Shown here one piece after another: positions 44,638 to 53,598 of a stretch of 64,000 nucleotides of DNA. The notes under the pieces are model-generated. The model ran no database searches. It was not told the DNA's origin and worked only from the letters and a program-made list of their open reading frames with translations. The stretch lies in the NCBI GenBank assembly GCA_039921525.1, contig JBDSBP010000575.1:1-64000 (forward strand). Direction: 5' to 3'. Origin of the DNA: JADCRZ01 sp039921525. GTDB taxonomy: Bacteria > Bacteroidota > Bacteroidia > Chitinophagales > Chitinophagaceae. How positions within the stretch are numbered: position 1 is the stretch's first letter; each line of letters opens with the position of its first letter. Made by a program: the position numbers and the translations under genes.

Positions 44638-44660
44638 TAACAATTAACAATTAACCATTG
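44638..44660 (-). repeat. TTAATTG heptamer array encoding the end of the sigma factor
   Basis: On the minus strand TTAATGG/TTAATTG units overlap the ECF gene end. The last residues MVNC and the stop are encoded by the repeat. Confidence 0.8.
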
Positions 44661-45225
44661 TCCCCGCTTCTATGCAAATCTTTAAATTTCTTCTGCCGTT
44701 CTGGATAAGGCTTCGGACTTTACTGACGTCTGTACCTGTTATATCAGCAATTTCTTTGTAGCATTTATTCTGCAGATAAAACAATTCAACGCTCTCTTTT
44801 TGTTCGGTCGATAATTTTTGTAAGCATTGTTCCATTTTTTGCAGGTTTTCTTCCTTTTGAAATACAATATCCAGATGCTCATTTTCTGCCGATTGCATAA
44901 CCAACGGGTTGAATTCAACTGTTTTTATGTTTTTAGGGCTTCGCAATTGCATCAGGCAATGGTTTTTAGCCAATGTATACAACCAGTTCCTAAAATTATC
45001 AATTTCATATCTATGTATTTTTAGTATCAATTCTTCAAAGATCTGCATAACGGCATCTTTAGACTCTTCTGTATTCTTAAGGTACTTAAGGCATACGCCA
45101 TATACCAGTTCCATATAACGTTCGTATAAAACGCCCATCAATTTTGGATCGTTAGATTGCTTATACGCCCTTACCAGTTCAAGATCAGGAGGACCAGGGG
45201 TTGATATGTTTTTTAAAAAAGACAA
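44644..45225 (-). CDS. ECF-type RNA polymerase sigma factor
   Basis: 193 residues of the sigma-70 family. Region 2 has the RYMELVYGVCLKYLKN and NFRNWLYTLAKNHCLMQLR segments. Region 4 has LSTEQKESVELFYLQNKCYKEIADITGTDVSKVRSLIQNGRRNLK. It directly precedes the anti-sigma/TonB fusion. It is divergent from the VWA gene, which might be a target. The C-terminal tail (MVNC) derives from a TTAATTG repeat. Confidence 0.93.
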   Translation of the reverse strand: MSFLKNISTPGPPDLELVRAYKQSNDPKLMGVLYERYMELVYGVCLKYLKNTEESKDAVMQIFEELILKIHRYEIDNFRNWLYTLAKNHCLMQLRSPKNIKTVEFNPLVMQSAENEHLDIVFQKEENLQKMEQCLQKLSTEQKESVELFYLQNKCYKEIADITGTDVSKVRSLIQNGRRNLKICIEAGTMVNC

Positions 45226-45339
45226 TTCTTTCTAAAAGGAGCCAGACAATTTAAAGCAAAGAACGCAAAGAAGTTTAAAATATTTTTTAAATAGTATGTA
45301 ATTCGAATAATTGGCGCATCAGCTTTAAAACAATTAGAT

Positions 45340-47340
45340 ATGCGATATATAATAGTAAGCTCCATGCTCTTTCTTTTGGTAATGATATCATTTCGTTCAC
45401 CTCACAGCCTCACAATTAAAGGTAAGGTAAAAGATAATAGGGGCACTCCCCTGAGTGGTGTGTCAGTTACTGAAAAGGGTACTACCAACCACACTTCCAG
45501 CGATAACAACGGTGATTTCAGCATTACGGTAACGAATGAAAAATCAAAACTGTTGTTTTATTTGAATGGCTTTATATCCACCGTGCTTCCTGTGCCAGCT
45601 AAGGGAAATATGATGGTTGTATTAAAGGCCGGTAAGGACAATACAAACAGTACTGCCACTACAGATAAAAAGACGATGATGATAAACAGATCCGAGCCAT
45701 TGCTTGCCAGTCGCTCTGATATGGCGGCTATGGGTAAGGTAAAAACTGGCTTTTATTATGTACCTTCTTGCCGTGGAACACAACCGGCGGCACCTATAGT
45801 TAATCAGGGCAATATATATCCGGACCCCCGGAACGAGGAAAAATCGGGAATGAATAATGAATTCAACACGGAGGACTATGATGCTATCGTCGAGAACAGG
45901 TTTCTTGCTGTAACCGATAATGCATTGTCAACTTTTTCTATCGACGTAGATGCGGCTGCGTATAGTAATATCCGGCGTTACCTGAACGCAGGACAACTAC
46001 CACCGGCGGGCTCCGTAAGAATTGAAGAGATGATCAATTATTTTCATTACGATTATCCGCAACCGTTAGGAGATGCACCCTTTTCAATAAATACCGAAAT
46101 GGCCGACTGTCCCTGGAATTCAAAACACCAACTGGTGCTTATTGGATTGCAGGGCAAAAAAATACCTACGGAAAATCTGCCTCCATCGAATATTGTATTC
46201 CTGATTGATGTGTCAGGCTCTATGATGTCTGAAAATAAATTGCCACTGGTGCAATCTTCCATGAAATTATTAGTTGACCAGTTGCGCGAACAGGATAAAG
46301 TTTCCATCGTGGTGTATGCCGGTAATGCAGGCCTGGTGCTGCCTTCAACCAGCGGGTCAGAGAAAATAAAAATAAAGGACGCCATCGATAAACTGCAGGC
46401 CGGGGGTTCTACCTCCGGTGGTGAAGGTATTAAATTGGCGTACAAAACAGCTAAGGGCAATTTTATAACCAAAGGAAACAACCGGGTAATATTATGCACC
46501 GATGGCGATTTTAATGTTGGCGTAAGCAGTGATGCAGAGCTGGAAACAATGATTGAACAGGAACGTAAAAGTGGGGTGTTCCTTACTGTTCTGGGTTATG
46601 GAATGGGTAATTATAAAGATAACAAAATGCAGAAACTCGCCGACAAAGGTAATGGCAATCATGCATATATTGATGGTTTAAACGAAGCTAAAAAAGTGCT
46701 GGTACATGAATTTGGCGGTACATTATTTACTATCGCCAAAGACGTAAAACTACAGGTTGAATTTAACCCCGCAAAAGTGCAGGCCTACCGGTTAATCGGG
46801 TACGAAAACCGTTTGTTAAACAAAGAAGATTTTAACAATGATATCAAAGATGCCGGTGAACTGGGTAGCGGGCATACTGTAACTGCGTTATATGAAGTTA
46901 TCCCGGTTGGTGTGAAGAATGAATTTTTAGAAAAAGTGGATTCTCTTAAATACCAGCACCAAAATAAATCTATTGATAAACTGTCTGATCACAATGGTGA
47001 AGTAATGACCATTAAATTCCGGTATAAGAAACCGGATGAGGATATAAGTAAATTGATTGAACATGCGGTTACTTATAAGCCATCTTTTTTTGCAAATACA
47101 TCTTCCAATTTCAGATTTGCCGCTGCTGTTACTGAATTTGGGATGTTGTTACGGAATTCGGAATTTAAACAATCATCTTCCTTTCAGCAAGCCTGGCTGC
47201 TTGCCAAAGATGCGGTGGGTAATGATGATGAAGGCTATCGCACAGAATTTCTGCAACTGGTGAAGAATGCGCAATCTGTTGTGAAATTGGAGAAGAAAAC
47301 AGATACGGTATTTGTAGATGCACAGGTGAATTATAAATAG
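45340..47340 (+). CDS. VWA domain lipid/envelope protein (YfbK-like) with CarboxypepD_reg domain
   Basis: 666 residues. It has an N-terminal signal/anchor segment (about 1-18), a CarboxypepD_reg domain (about 24-105), a linker, the YfbK-type N-terminal region (STFSIDVDAAAYSNIRRYL), and a von Willebrand A domain with the MIDAS motif DVSGS near 290-294. A C-terminal DUF3520-like part follows. It acts in the envelope by inference. It is divergent from the ECF sigma gene. A hairpin (47361-47387) lies just after it. Confidence 0.88.
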   Translation: MRYIIVSSMLFLLVMISFRSPHSLTIKGKVKDNRGTPLSGVSVTEKGTTNHTSSDNNGDFSITVTNEKSKLLFYLNGFISTVLPVPAKGNMMVVLKAGKDNTNSTATTDKKTMMINRSEPLLASRSDMAAMGKVKTGFYYVPSCRGTQPAAPIVNQGNIYPDPRNEEKSGMNNEFNTEDYDAIVENRFLAVTDNALSTFSIDVDAAAYSNIRRYLNAGQLPPAGSVRIEEMINYFHYDYPQPLGDAPFSINTEMADCPWNSKHQLVLIGLQGKKIPTENLPPSNIVFLIDVSGSMMSENKLPLVQSSMKLLVDQLREQDKVSIVVYAGNAGLVLPSTSGSEKIKIKDAIDKLQAGGSTSGGEGIKLAYKTAKGNFITKGNNRVILCTDGDFNVGVSSDAELETMIEQERKSGVFLTVLGYGMGNYKDNKMQKLADKGNGNHAYIDGLNEAKKVLVHEFGGTLFTIAKDVKLQVEFNPAKVQAYRLIGYENRLLNKEDFNNDIKDAGELGSGHTVTALYEVIPVGVKNEFLEKVDSLKYQHQNKSIDKLSDHNGEVMTIKFRYKKPDEDISKLIEHAVTYKPSFFANTSSNFRFAAAVTEFGMLLRNSEFKQSSSFQQAWLLAKDAVGNDDEGYRTEFLQLVKNAQSVVKLEKKTDTVFVDAQVNYK

Positions 47341-47359
47341 ATGATCGAGATCGACTAAA

Positions 47360-47388
47360 AAGAGGGTTCTACCAGGTAGAACCCTCTT
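47360..47388 (-). terminator. Intrinsic terminator for xerD (shared by convergent genes)
   Basis: AGAGGGTTCTACC (47361-47373) pairs with GGTAGAACCCTCT (47375-47387). On the minus strand the stem is followed by TTTTT, so it suits the end of xerD. On the plus strand the U-run is poor, but it may still act on the VWA transcript. Confidence 0.85.
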
Positions 47389-47441
47389 ATGCGGTTATAG
47401 TCAGCTTTCTCTTGAAATCTAATCTTTATTTCATAATTGGA

Positions 47442-48341
47442 TTATTTGAATGCAGGATGAAACTGGTGTAACGTATTTCTTAAATACTCCCTGTCCAGAT
47501 GCGTATAAATTTCCGTGGTGGTGATGCTTTCATGTCCCAGCATTTCCTGTACGGCCCTTAGATCTGCACCGCCTTCTACGAGGTGCGTTGCGAAGGAATG
47601 CCTAAAGGTATGCGGGGAAATATTTTTTGTAATGCCTGCTTTTTTAACCAGGTCTTTTAAAAGCAGGAAAATCATCACCCGCGAGAGTTTACTGCCGCGA
47701 CGATTTAAAAATAAAAAATCTTCCTGGCCTGTTTTAACGGCTATGTTTTTCCTGATTTCCTTTCGATAGATATCGATGTATTTGATGGCCGAACTTCCAA
47801 TAGGAACTAACCTTTCCTTATCACCTTTTCCTATCACCCTAATAAAACCAACATCCATATACAAACCTGAAATACGGAGGTTTACTAATTCACTGACCCG
47901 TAAACCGCAACTATACAGGGTTTCAAGTATGGCCTTGTTGCGTCCACCTTCCTGCTTGCTTAAATCTATAGCAGCGATGATACTTTCTATTTCTTCAAAG
48001 CTCAGGATATCCGGTAAGGCACGTTTGAGGGTAGGTGCTTCCAATAACGAAGTCGGGTCTTTGCGTGATATGTTTTCAATAAGGCAATACTTATAAAAGC
48101 TGCGGATGCCGGAGATGATCCGTGCCTGCGATCCCGGTGTCATACCCAGTTCGCCGATCCATTTTACAAAGGCCTGCAGGTGTTTCAGTTCTATACCATC
48201 AGGCGTTTTCATGGAATCGCTTACCTGGAGGAATTGTGTAAATTTTTCAATATCCCTGAGATAAGCCTCCACTGAATTATCTGACAACGATCGTTCTAAC
48301 TGAAGCCATGCTTTAAATCCTTTTTTGTACGGATACCACAT
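47442..48341 (-). CDS. xerD: Tyrosine recombinase XerD
   Basis: 299 residues. It resolves chromosome dimers at dif with XerC. The core-binding domain (LQLERSLSDNSVEAYLRDI) is followed by the catalytic residues: Arg in SCGLRVSELVNL, Lys in GKGDKERLVPIG, HTFRH, MLGHESITTTEIYTH with the nucleophilic Tyr. It has full canonical motifs, unlike the integrase at 712-1971, and no mobile context. Confidence 0.92.
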   Translation of the reverse strand: MWYPYKKGFKAWLQLERSLSDNSVEAYLRDIEKFTQFLQVSDSMKTPDGIELKHLQAFVKWIGELGMTPGSQARIISGIRSFYKYCLIENISRKDPTSLLEAPTLKRALPDILSFEEIESIIAAIDLSKQEGGRNKAILETLYSCGLRVSELVNLRISGLYMDVGFIRVIGKGDKERLVPIGSSAIKYIDIYRKEIRKNIAVKTGQEDFLFLNRRGSKLSRVMIFLLLKDLVKKAGITKNISPHTFRHSFATHLVEGGADLRAVQEMLGHESITTTEIYTHLDREYLRNTLHQFHPAFK

Positions 48342-48430
48342 ATTTTAAGGTATTTTAAATTGCAGATGGCTGAGTAACGGAATAATATTAATTTAGGCTT
48401 TCCAATCAAAATTCGCATTTCAAGCTTAAT

Positions 48431-48934
48431 ATGAAAATTAATCTTCGATTATTCAATAAAAATGTCCTTCTCTACAAAAGGATTTTCAAAAGATTTTTAA
48501 GTAAGCTGGAAAAAAATCCACCAAAAGACCTGGACAAACTCGCCGAAGTGGTGAATGACGCTGTTTGGAAAGAAGTAGATTGCCTTACCTGTGCCAACTG
48601 CTGCAAAACAATGTCGCCCACTTTTACGGTTAAAGATATAAAACGCATATCGTTGCATTTGGATATGAAACCTAAGGCCTTCCGGGAAAAATATTTATAT
48701 CTCGAAAAAAAGGATAAAGACTGGATGAATAAACAACAGCCCTGCCAGTTCCTGGACCTGAGTAATAATAGGTGCTCCATTTATGAAGTGAGGCCAGCCG
48801 ACTGTGCAGATTTTCCCCATCTTACTAAAAAGAAAATGGTAGACTACATACATGTACACAAACAGAACGTGCAGTATTGTCCGGCGACTTTTAAGATGGT
48901 AGAGAAGATGAAGGCTTTGGTGAATGGGATCTAA
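48431..48934 (+). CDS. YkgJ-family cysteine cluster protein
   Basis: 167 residues. The zinc or iron-sulfur binding pattern is clear: CLTCANCCKTMSPTF, then CQFLDLSNNRCSIYEVRPADCADFPH. Function is not established for the family. It is divergent from xerD. About 30 bases after the stop begins a CTATCAG inverted repeat. Confidence 0.9.
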   Translation: MKINLRLFNKNVLLYKRIFKRFLSKLEKNPPKDLDKLAEVVNDAVWKEVDCLTCANCCKTMSPTFTVKDIKRISLHLDMKPKAFREKYLYLEKKDKDWMNKQQPCQFLDLSNNRCSIYEVRPADCADFPHLTKKKMVDYIHVHKQNVQYCPATFKMVEKMKALVNGI

Positions 48935-48963
48935 TGTCTTGTTAACCGTAATTTAATGCTTTT

Positions 48964-48992
48964 GCTGTCAGCTATCAGCTATCGGCTATCAG
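48964..48992 (+). repeat. CTATCAG heptamer array, left arm
   Basis: Four units (CTGTCAG, CTATCAG, CTATCGG, CTATCAG) facing the longer array at 49022-49084 with a spacer of only about 30 bases, so a very stable hairpin is possible. Confidence 0.85.
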
Positions 48993-49021
48993 GAGGAAAT
49001 TACTCACATTGACCTGCTGAA

Positions 49022-49084
49022 CGCTGATAGCCGATAGCCGATAGCCGATAGCTGACGGCCGATAGCTGACAGCCGATCGCTGAT
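49022..49084 (-). repeat. CTATCAG heptamer array, right arm
   Basis: About nine 7-bp units on the minus strand (CTATCGG predominant). They end about 40 bases beyond the yraN stop codon and read in yraN direction. Confidence 0.85.
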
Positions 49085-49127
49085 ATCAAAGTAACCAAAC
49101 CCCTTCGTGTTCTTTCCTGGCACATTT

Positions 49128-49484
49128 TTACAAATACACATCTTCTATAAAAAAGAAATCGGGGATATCATTATTTCCTACTGAAATGGATAATATATCA
49201 TACTGAATTCTCTCCCATCCGGGAAACTGGTATAAAAATTCATCTGCAGCATTCATCATTTTTTCGAGTTTCTTTTGATCAACGCTTTCTTCGGGCAGCC
49301 CAAATCGCTGACTGCGCCTCGTTTTAACCTCAATGAAATGTAGAATACCAGTTTTTGAAGCGATGATATCTATCTCATAATATGAATGTTTCCAATTAAG
49401 ATGTAAAATATTAAAAGCCCTCTCCTCCAGGAATGTTTTTGCCATTGCTTCACCAATTCTTCCCAGTTCGTTGTGCGATGCCAT
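49128..49484 (-). CDS. yraN: YraN family protein (UPF0102), endonuclease-like
   Basis: 118 residues from the ATG at 49484 (MASHNELGRIGEAMAKTFL). A longer frame adds 10 residues that overlap the manA upstream region. It has the family's nuclease-like motif EIDIIASKTGILHFIEVKTR. Its start codon lies 36 bases from the manA start on the other strand, so the two share a promoter region. Confidence 0.9.
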   Translation of the reverse strand: MASHNELGRIGEAMAKTFLEERAFNILHLNWKHSYYEIDIIASKTGILHFIEVKTRRSQRFGLPEESVDQKKLEKMMNAADEFLYQFPGWERIQYDILSISVGNNDIPDFFFIEDVYL

Positions 49485-49520
49485 TTTTGTTTTATTTTGG
49501 AGGATAAATTCCAATTACGA

Positions 49521-50738
49521 ATGAATACTAAAAATACCTTATTCAAACTGAGCGGCAAAGTGCAGCATTACCAATGGGGCGGTTATACTTTTATACCAGC
49601 ACTGTTAGGCATACCTAACAATGAAGCAAAACCATTCGCCGAGTACTGGCTGGGCGCACATGATAATTATCCATCTGCAGTTATTGGGGCGGAACCTTCC
49701 TTTTTGAATGTTCATATTCAGGAAGATCCGGGGGTATTGGGCAAGCAGGTAAAGCAACAATTCGGCAGGTTGCCCTACCTGTTAAAGGTGCTGGATGTTA
49801 AAGACATGCTTTCTATCCAGGTACATCCTTCCAGGAAGATGGCCGTGCTTGAATTTGAAAAAGAAAACAAAGCAGGCATCTCTCTGCAGGACGCTAAAAG
49901 AAACTACAAGGATGATAATCATAAACCGGAACTCATGCTGGCGCTAAGTGATTTCTGGCTTTTGCATGGGTTTAAATCAGAAGAAGGCATCAGGGAAGTT
50001 ATCAGAGCTGTCAAAGAATTTAATTTTATGCTTCCGTTATTTGATGAAGGGGGGTATGAAAAACTTTATAGAACGGTAATGGAAATGGAGCAGGAAAAGG
50101 TGAATGAGATATTGCAACCTTTATTAGACAGGATTATTCCTTTATATACTTCAGATGCCCTGCAAAAGAATAGGGCTGATTTCTGGGCAGCCCGTGCCGC
50201 GGGTACGTTTAAGCAGCCTGGCATTATTGATCGCGGCATCTTTTCTGTTTATTTACTCAACCTGGTAACTTTGCAAAAAGGGGAGGCCATCTTCCAGGAT
50301 GCGGGCGTGTTACATGCCTACCTGGAAGGACAGAATATGGAGATTATGGCAAACTCCGATAACGTTTTACGCGGCGGACTTACGCCTAAACATATTGATG
50401 TAGCTGAATTGATGAAACATGTTGATTTCAGCGCTACCATTCCTGTTGTGATTAAAGGAACAAAGATTGACGATGTTGAAGAAGTGTATTTTTCTCCTTC
50501 CGCTGATTTCCAGCTGTCAAGACTTTTATTACCGACTGAACAAAGTACAGCGATAACCGCAGCCACCACGGAAGTATTTTTTTTGTTGGCTGGAGTAATT
50601 GAAATGAAAGAAGGAGATAATGAAGGCCTTCGCCTGGAAAAGGGAGACGCTGCTGTTGCCTTTGCATGCGCTGACATTACAATACACTGCAAGGTTAACG
50701 CAGAGTTATTCCGAGCCACAGTGCCTTTGGACGCATGA
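49521..50738 (+). CDS. manA: Mannose-6-phosphate isomerase, class I
   Basis: 405 residues from the ATG at 49521 (MNTKNTLFKLSGKVQHYQWGG). An upstream in-frame ATG at 49473 lies inside yraN. The type I PMI zinc site is visible in LSIQVHPSR and NHKPELMLAL, and in VLHAYLEGQNMEIMANSDNVLRGGLTPKH. It interconverts fructose-6-phosphate and mannose-6-phosphate, feeding GDP-mannose for the polysaccharide locus downstream. Confidence 0.94.
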   Translation: MNTKNTLFKLSGKVQHYQWGGYTFIPALLGIPNNEAKPFAEYWLGAHDNYPSAVIGAEPSFLNVHIQEDPGVLGKQVKQQFGRLPYLLKVLDVKDMLSIQVHPSRKMAVLEFEKENKAGISLQDAKRNYKDDNHKPELMLALSDFWLLHGFKSEEGIREVIRAVKEFNFMLPLFDEGGYEKLYRTVMEMEQEKVNEILQPLLDRIIPLYTSDALQKNRADFWAARAAGTFKQPGIIDRGIFSVYLLNLVTLQKGEAIFQDAGVLHAYLEGQNMEIMANSDNVLRGGLTPKHIDVAELMKHVDFSATIPVVIKGTKIDDVEEVYFSPSADFQLSRLLLPTEQSTAITAATTEVFFLLAGVIEMKEGDNEGLRLEKGDAAVAFACADITIHCKVNAELFRATVPLDA

Positions 50739-50863
50739 TAACTTATTGATGGTTGATTTGTAGGGTGACCGTTTAAGACTTTCGAAGTGCCAATGACAAG
50801 TATAGACGCTGACTTCCGAAGTTTGTAAAACTTCGAAAGTCTGACATAGAGGTTCTCAATTAA

Positions 50864-51020
50864 GACTTTCGAAGTCTTAGAGACTTCGGAAGTCAACCCA
50901 AAATATTGTGTTTTTGGGTCAGATCCTGGTTTAAATCTATAAGGTTTGAACTCGAAGTGCCGACACTAAAAACGCAAACCTTATAGGTTTTTATGCGACA
51001 GTTTGTCAATTGATCATCTA
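50864..51020 (-). repeat. Dispersed hairpin element, copy B
   Basis: The reverse complement matches copy A at 27876-28036. It keeps the stem AAACCTATAAGGTTTG with CAAACCTTATAGATTT, the GTCAACCC hairpin, and GACTTCCGAAGTCT. Additional GACTTTCGAAGTC-type palindromes extend to about 50770. The gap 50739-51111 holds this and a promoter box only. Confidence 0.8.
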
Positions 51021-51083
51021 TTTTTAACCAAGATCAATTTTCAGGTTTTAAGATGAAATGAGTCAATTAAAGCGATAATGCGC

Positions 51084-51091
51084 TATTTTTG
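51084..51091 (+). promoter_or_regulatory. Candidate -7 box for the membrane protein gene
   Basis: TATTTTTG matches TAnnTTTG and lies 20 bases upstream of the start at 51112, giving a very short leader. No -33 TTG seen. Confidence 0.4.
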
Positions 51092-51111
51092 AAGTTCTAT
51101 TTTGTTTTTAT

Positions 51112-51672
51112 ATGAAAATGAATAAATCAATAATCTGGTCGCTGGTACTCTTAATTATTGTAGCAGCTTTTTACAGGATAATACCTAACCGTCCTTATGG
51201 TTTTGCGCCCCACCTGGCAATGGCCCTGTTTGCCGGCACAATAATTAAAGATAAAAAATGGGCTTTTGCATTACCTCTGTTCTCAATATTTCTTTCCGAT
51301 CTTCTTTATGAAGTATTGTATATGAACGGGTTAACTGAAATACGTGGTTTTTACGATGGGCAGATAACTAATTACATTTTATTCACCGGTATCACCTGTA
51401 TTGGCTTCCTGATGAAGCGCGTAACTGGAATTCGTGTTTTAGGATTTGCATTTTTTACAGCTACCGTTTTTTTCCTGGCTTCTAATTTTATGGTGTGGAT
51501 AAACGGGGCAGGATTTATTCGCCCCAAAACATGGAGCGGCTTATTGCAATGTTATACCGATGCTTTACCCTTTTACCGGGGAAGTTTGATCGCGACTGTT
51601 ACTTTTAGTATCATTTTATTTGGCGGCTATTATTTTTTGTATAAGTCAACTTTTCAAACAAAGACAATCTAA
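51112..51672 (+). CDS. Membrane protein, DUF6580-like putative transporter
   Basis: 186 residues with about five membrane helices. The start PNRPYGFAPHLAMALFAGTIIKDKKWAFALPLFSIFLSDLLYE and the late FMVWINGAGF resemble a family often annotated as a putative transport protein (DUF6580), similar to substrate-binding S components of ECF transporters. That link is from memory. It is monocistronic with a short leader. The start may be the ATG two codons later. The 290 bases after it show nothing that I can identify. Confidence 0.7.
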   Translation: MKMNKSIIWSLVLLIIVAAFYRIIPNRPYGFAPHLAMALFAGTIIKDKKWAFALPLFSIFLSDLLYEVLYMNGLTEIRGFYDGQITNYILFTGITCIGFLMKRVTGIRVLGFAFFTATVFFLASNFMVWINGAGFIRPKTWSGLLQCYTDALPFYRGSLIATVTFSIILFGGYYFLYKSTFQTKTI

Positions 51673-51965
51673 AAGATGTCTTGTCAAAATAAGAGATTCA
51701 CCATCAGGTATTTTTATATATAAGTTCATTATATTCTTTTTTTACAGACAGCTTTGCCAAAAGCTTCGCACTTATGACCCCTTTATCCGTAAATGGCAGA
51801 TGATTTGCATAAATATCATTTGTAGTTGTGGTCAGATGATCATTCAAAGAGTTTAATTTTTTTAGAATGTTTCAATTTCTTGTTGTGATTCATAACCATT
51901 TGAAATAAGTTACCTATTCGTTTTATGGATATTGCTCATTTCAACTTTAAAATAATTTGTTGTAA

Positions 51966-53132
51966 ATGAGGCCAGGAGTTGAAGATATTATTAAGCGTGA
52001 AATTGAATTAATGTTTGGAAGACGAATAGCCTCTTCCAGGGATTGTATACAATTAAGCGAAGAAATATTTAGAATTACTCATGCCAGGTTAAGTCACAAT
52101 ACCATGAGACGTTTTTATGGGCTTGTGAAAACAGATTATTCCCCATCCCATTCTACTATTCAAATACTTTGTAATTATTGCGGATTTCTCTCGATTGAAG
52201 ATGTTGAAAACTATAGCACAGAAAAAAACAGCTTTTCAGATTCGCAGGAGCAGAAAAGCCTGCTTAATTATCTTGTAAACCTGTTTAGTGAATCGCCGGT
52301 GGATGATGAGATAAATGAAACTTTTAAAAGTGTAGTAAAGCAAACAATACTTTTTCTGAATCACCACCCGGCACTGGTGGAGAAGTTTCAAAGTATGGTG
52401 GCGAAAACAAAAAAGGGGCAGGATTATTACTTTGAAAGCTTCGTTAATATAGACAGGCTAAATTCATTCTATGGCAATGGACTTAGATACTACCTGAATG
52501 AAAAGGATGGGCCTGAGGCGAAGGTTTTTGGTAATTCTTTACTTGTTTTCAGGTATTGGTTAACGGAAGATGAAATTAACCTGGAGCGGCATTTTAGACT
52601 GGTAAATATTAACAGCCTTTATTCTTCCAACGCTAACAATTCGCAAAGCAGGTATTTTGCCTCGCTGCTTTTCTATGAGCACGCAAAAGGAATTTCTTCC
52701 ACAAATACAGTGGCAAGTATACAGGAGTATTACGCGGAAATGCATAAAGAAGATATGGCTGCCCAAATTCATTTTGAAATTACCATTGCCGAGGCATTGA
52801 TTTTAACCGGTATTTACGACGAAGGGTTGTTATACACAAATAGCGCAATGAAAAAAATTAATAACGCCGATGACATAGAAGAATCTGCGTTGCAGAATGT
52901 TTATTTACTGCAGGCTGTTGCATTATATAAAACAAATAATTTAGAAAGCGCAAAAGAGACTTATGGGCGAATCCGGCCTTCCGCTTTTAATTTTTTAAGT
53001 AAAAAATTGCATACCATCCTGTATGGATTTCTTTCTGGCGAATTAGGCAAAAATTCAAATGAACCCGATGAAAGCGCGGGATTGTTAATCTTGGAAACCG
53101 GGTTTAGCAGGCTTGCCAAATTAATTCGGTGA
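51966..53132 (+). CDS. Hypothetical protein (388 aa), possible regulator
   Basis: Soluble 388-residue protein without signal peptide. The first 85 residues (VEDIIKREIELMFGRRIASSRDCIQLSEEIFRI..., TMRRFYGLVKTDYSPSHSTIQILCNYCGF) look like a helical DNA-binding-type domain resembling a repressor or HTH. The remainder is helical and may consist of TPR-like repeats (ALILTGIYDEGLLYTNSAMKKI, LQAVALYKTNNLESAKETY). It lies directly before the polysaccharide locus, so a regulatory role is possible. No family recognised. Confidence 0.7.
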   Translation: MRPGVEDIIKREIELMFGRRIASSRDCIQLSEEIFRITHARLSHNTMRRFYGLVKTDYSPSHSTIQILCNYCGFLSIEDVENYSTEKNSFSDSQEQKSLLNYLVNLFSESPVDDEINETFKSVVKQTILFLNHHPALVEKFQSMVAKTKKGQDYYFESFVNIDRLNSFYGNGLRYYLNEKDGPEAKVFGNSLLVFRYWLTEDEINLERHFRLVNINSLYSSNANNSQSRYFASLLFYEHAKGISSTNTVASIQEYYAEMHKEDMAAQIHFEITIAEALILTGIYDEGLLYTNSAMKKINNADDIEESALQNVYLLQAVALYKTNNLESAKETYGRIRPSAFNFLSKKLHTILYGFLSGELGKNSNEPDESAGLLILETGFSRLAKLIR

Positions 53133-53598
53133 GCCATTATTTACTAAAATCAATAGATTTTGGTCAATAATTTTAAAAAAGAGTAGCAAAATATAAATAA
53201 TAAATTCTTTAATTGGTAGTTTTACCCTACAAGCTATTGAAATATTGGCCCATGTATTGATAATATCTCCATTTATAAGGTTTTTGTCACAGATTGCCTT
53301 TGTGAACAAAAAAGAACATGAACTGTAATCTAATTTGAATTAGTTTTACATTTGAACGGTCGGTTCTGAGTTACAAATGAACGAACGTTCAATCTTCAGT
53401 TCGCTATTGAAGTCCATTCCTGAGATTTACCCTTCGCACACGTATCCAACATTTATTGTAAATTCCTGCGAACATCCATTTCCAATTAACCTCTTTAACT
53501 TGTTTGCCATTAAATCAAGATTTAACAATATATAATTTATTGTTGATTATGGTTTTATAGTTAAACAATTTGTTTTCAACATATAATATTCAGGGTTT
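53133..53598 (+). other. Upstream region of the polysaccharide locus
   Basis: 466 AT-rich bases without an ORF that I accept. A small hairpin AAAATC-AATA-GATTTT is near 53147 and GAACGTTC is near 53384. No perfect TAnnTTTG box was found near the wzc start. It probably holds the promoter and leader of the locus. Confidence 0.35.

Noticed and set aside
4731..49084. Heptamer arrays as possible CRISPR repeats
   Set aside because: Units are 7 bp and directly tandem without unique spacers, and no cas genes are present.
50318..50896. 192-codon frame opposite manA
   Set aside because: It is an antisense shadow of manA, rich in Ser and Pro, and extends into the dispersed element.
51620..51856. 78-codon frame after the membrane protein
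   Set aside because: It overlaps the end of the membrane protein gene in another frame and shows no family features.
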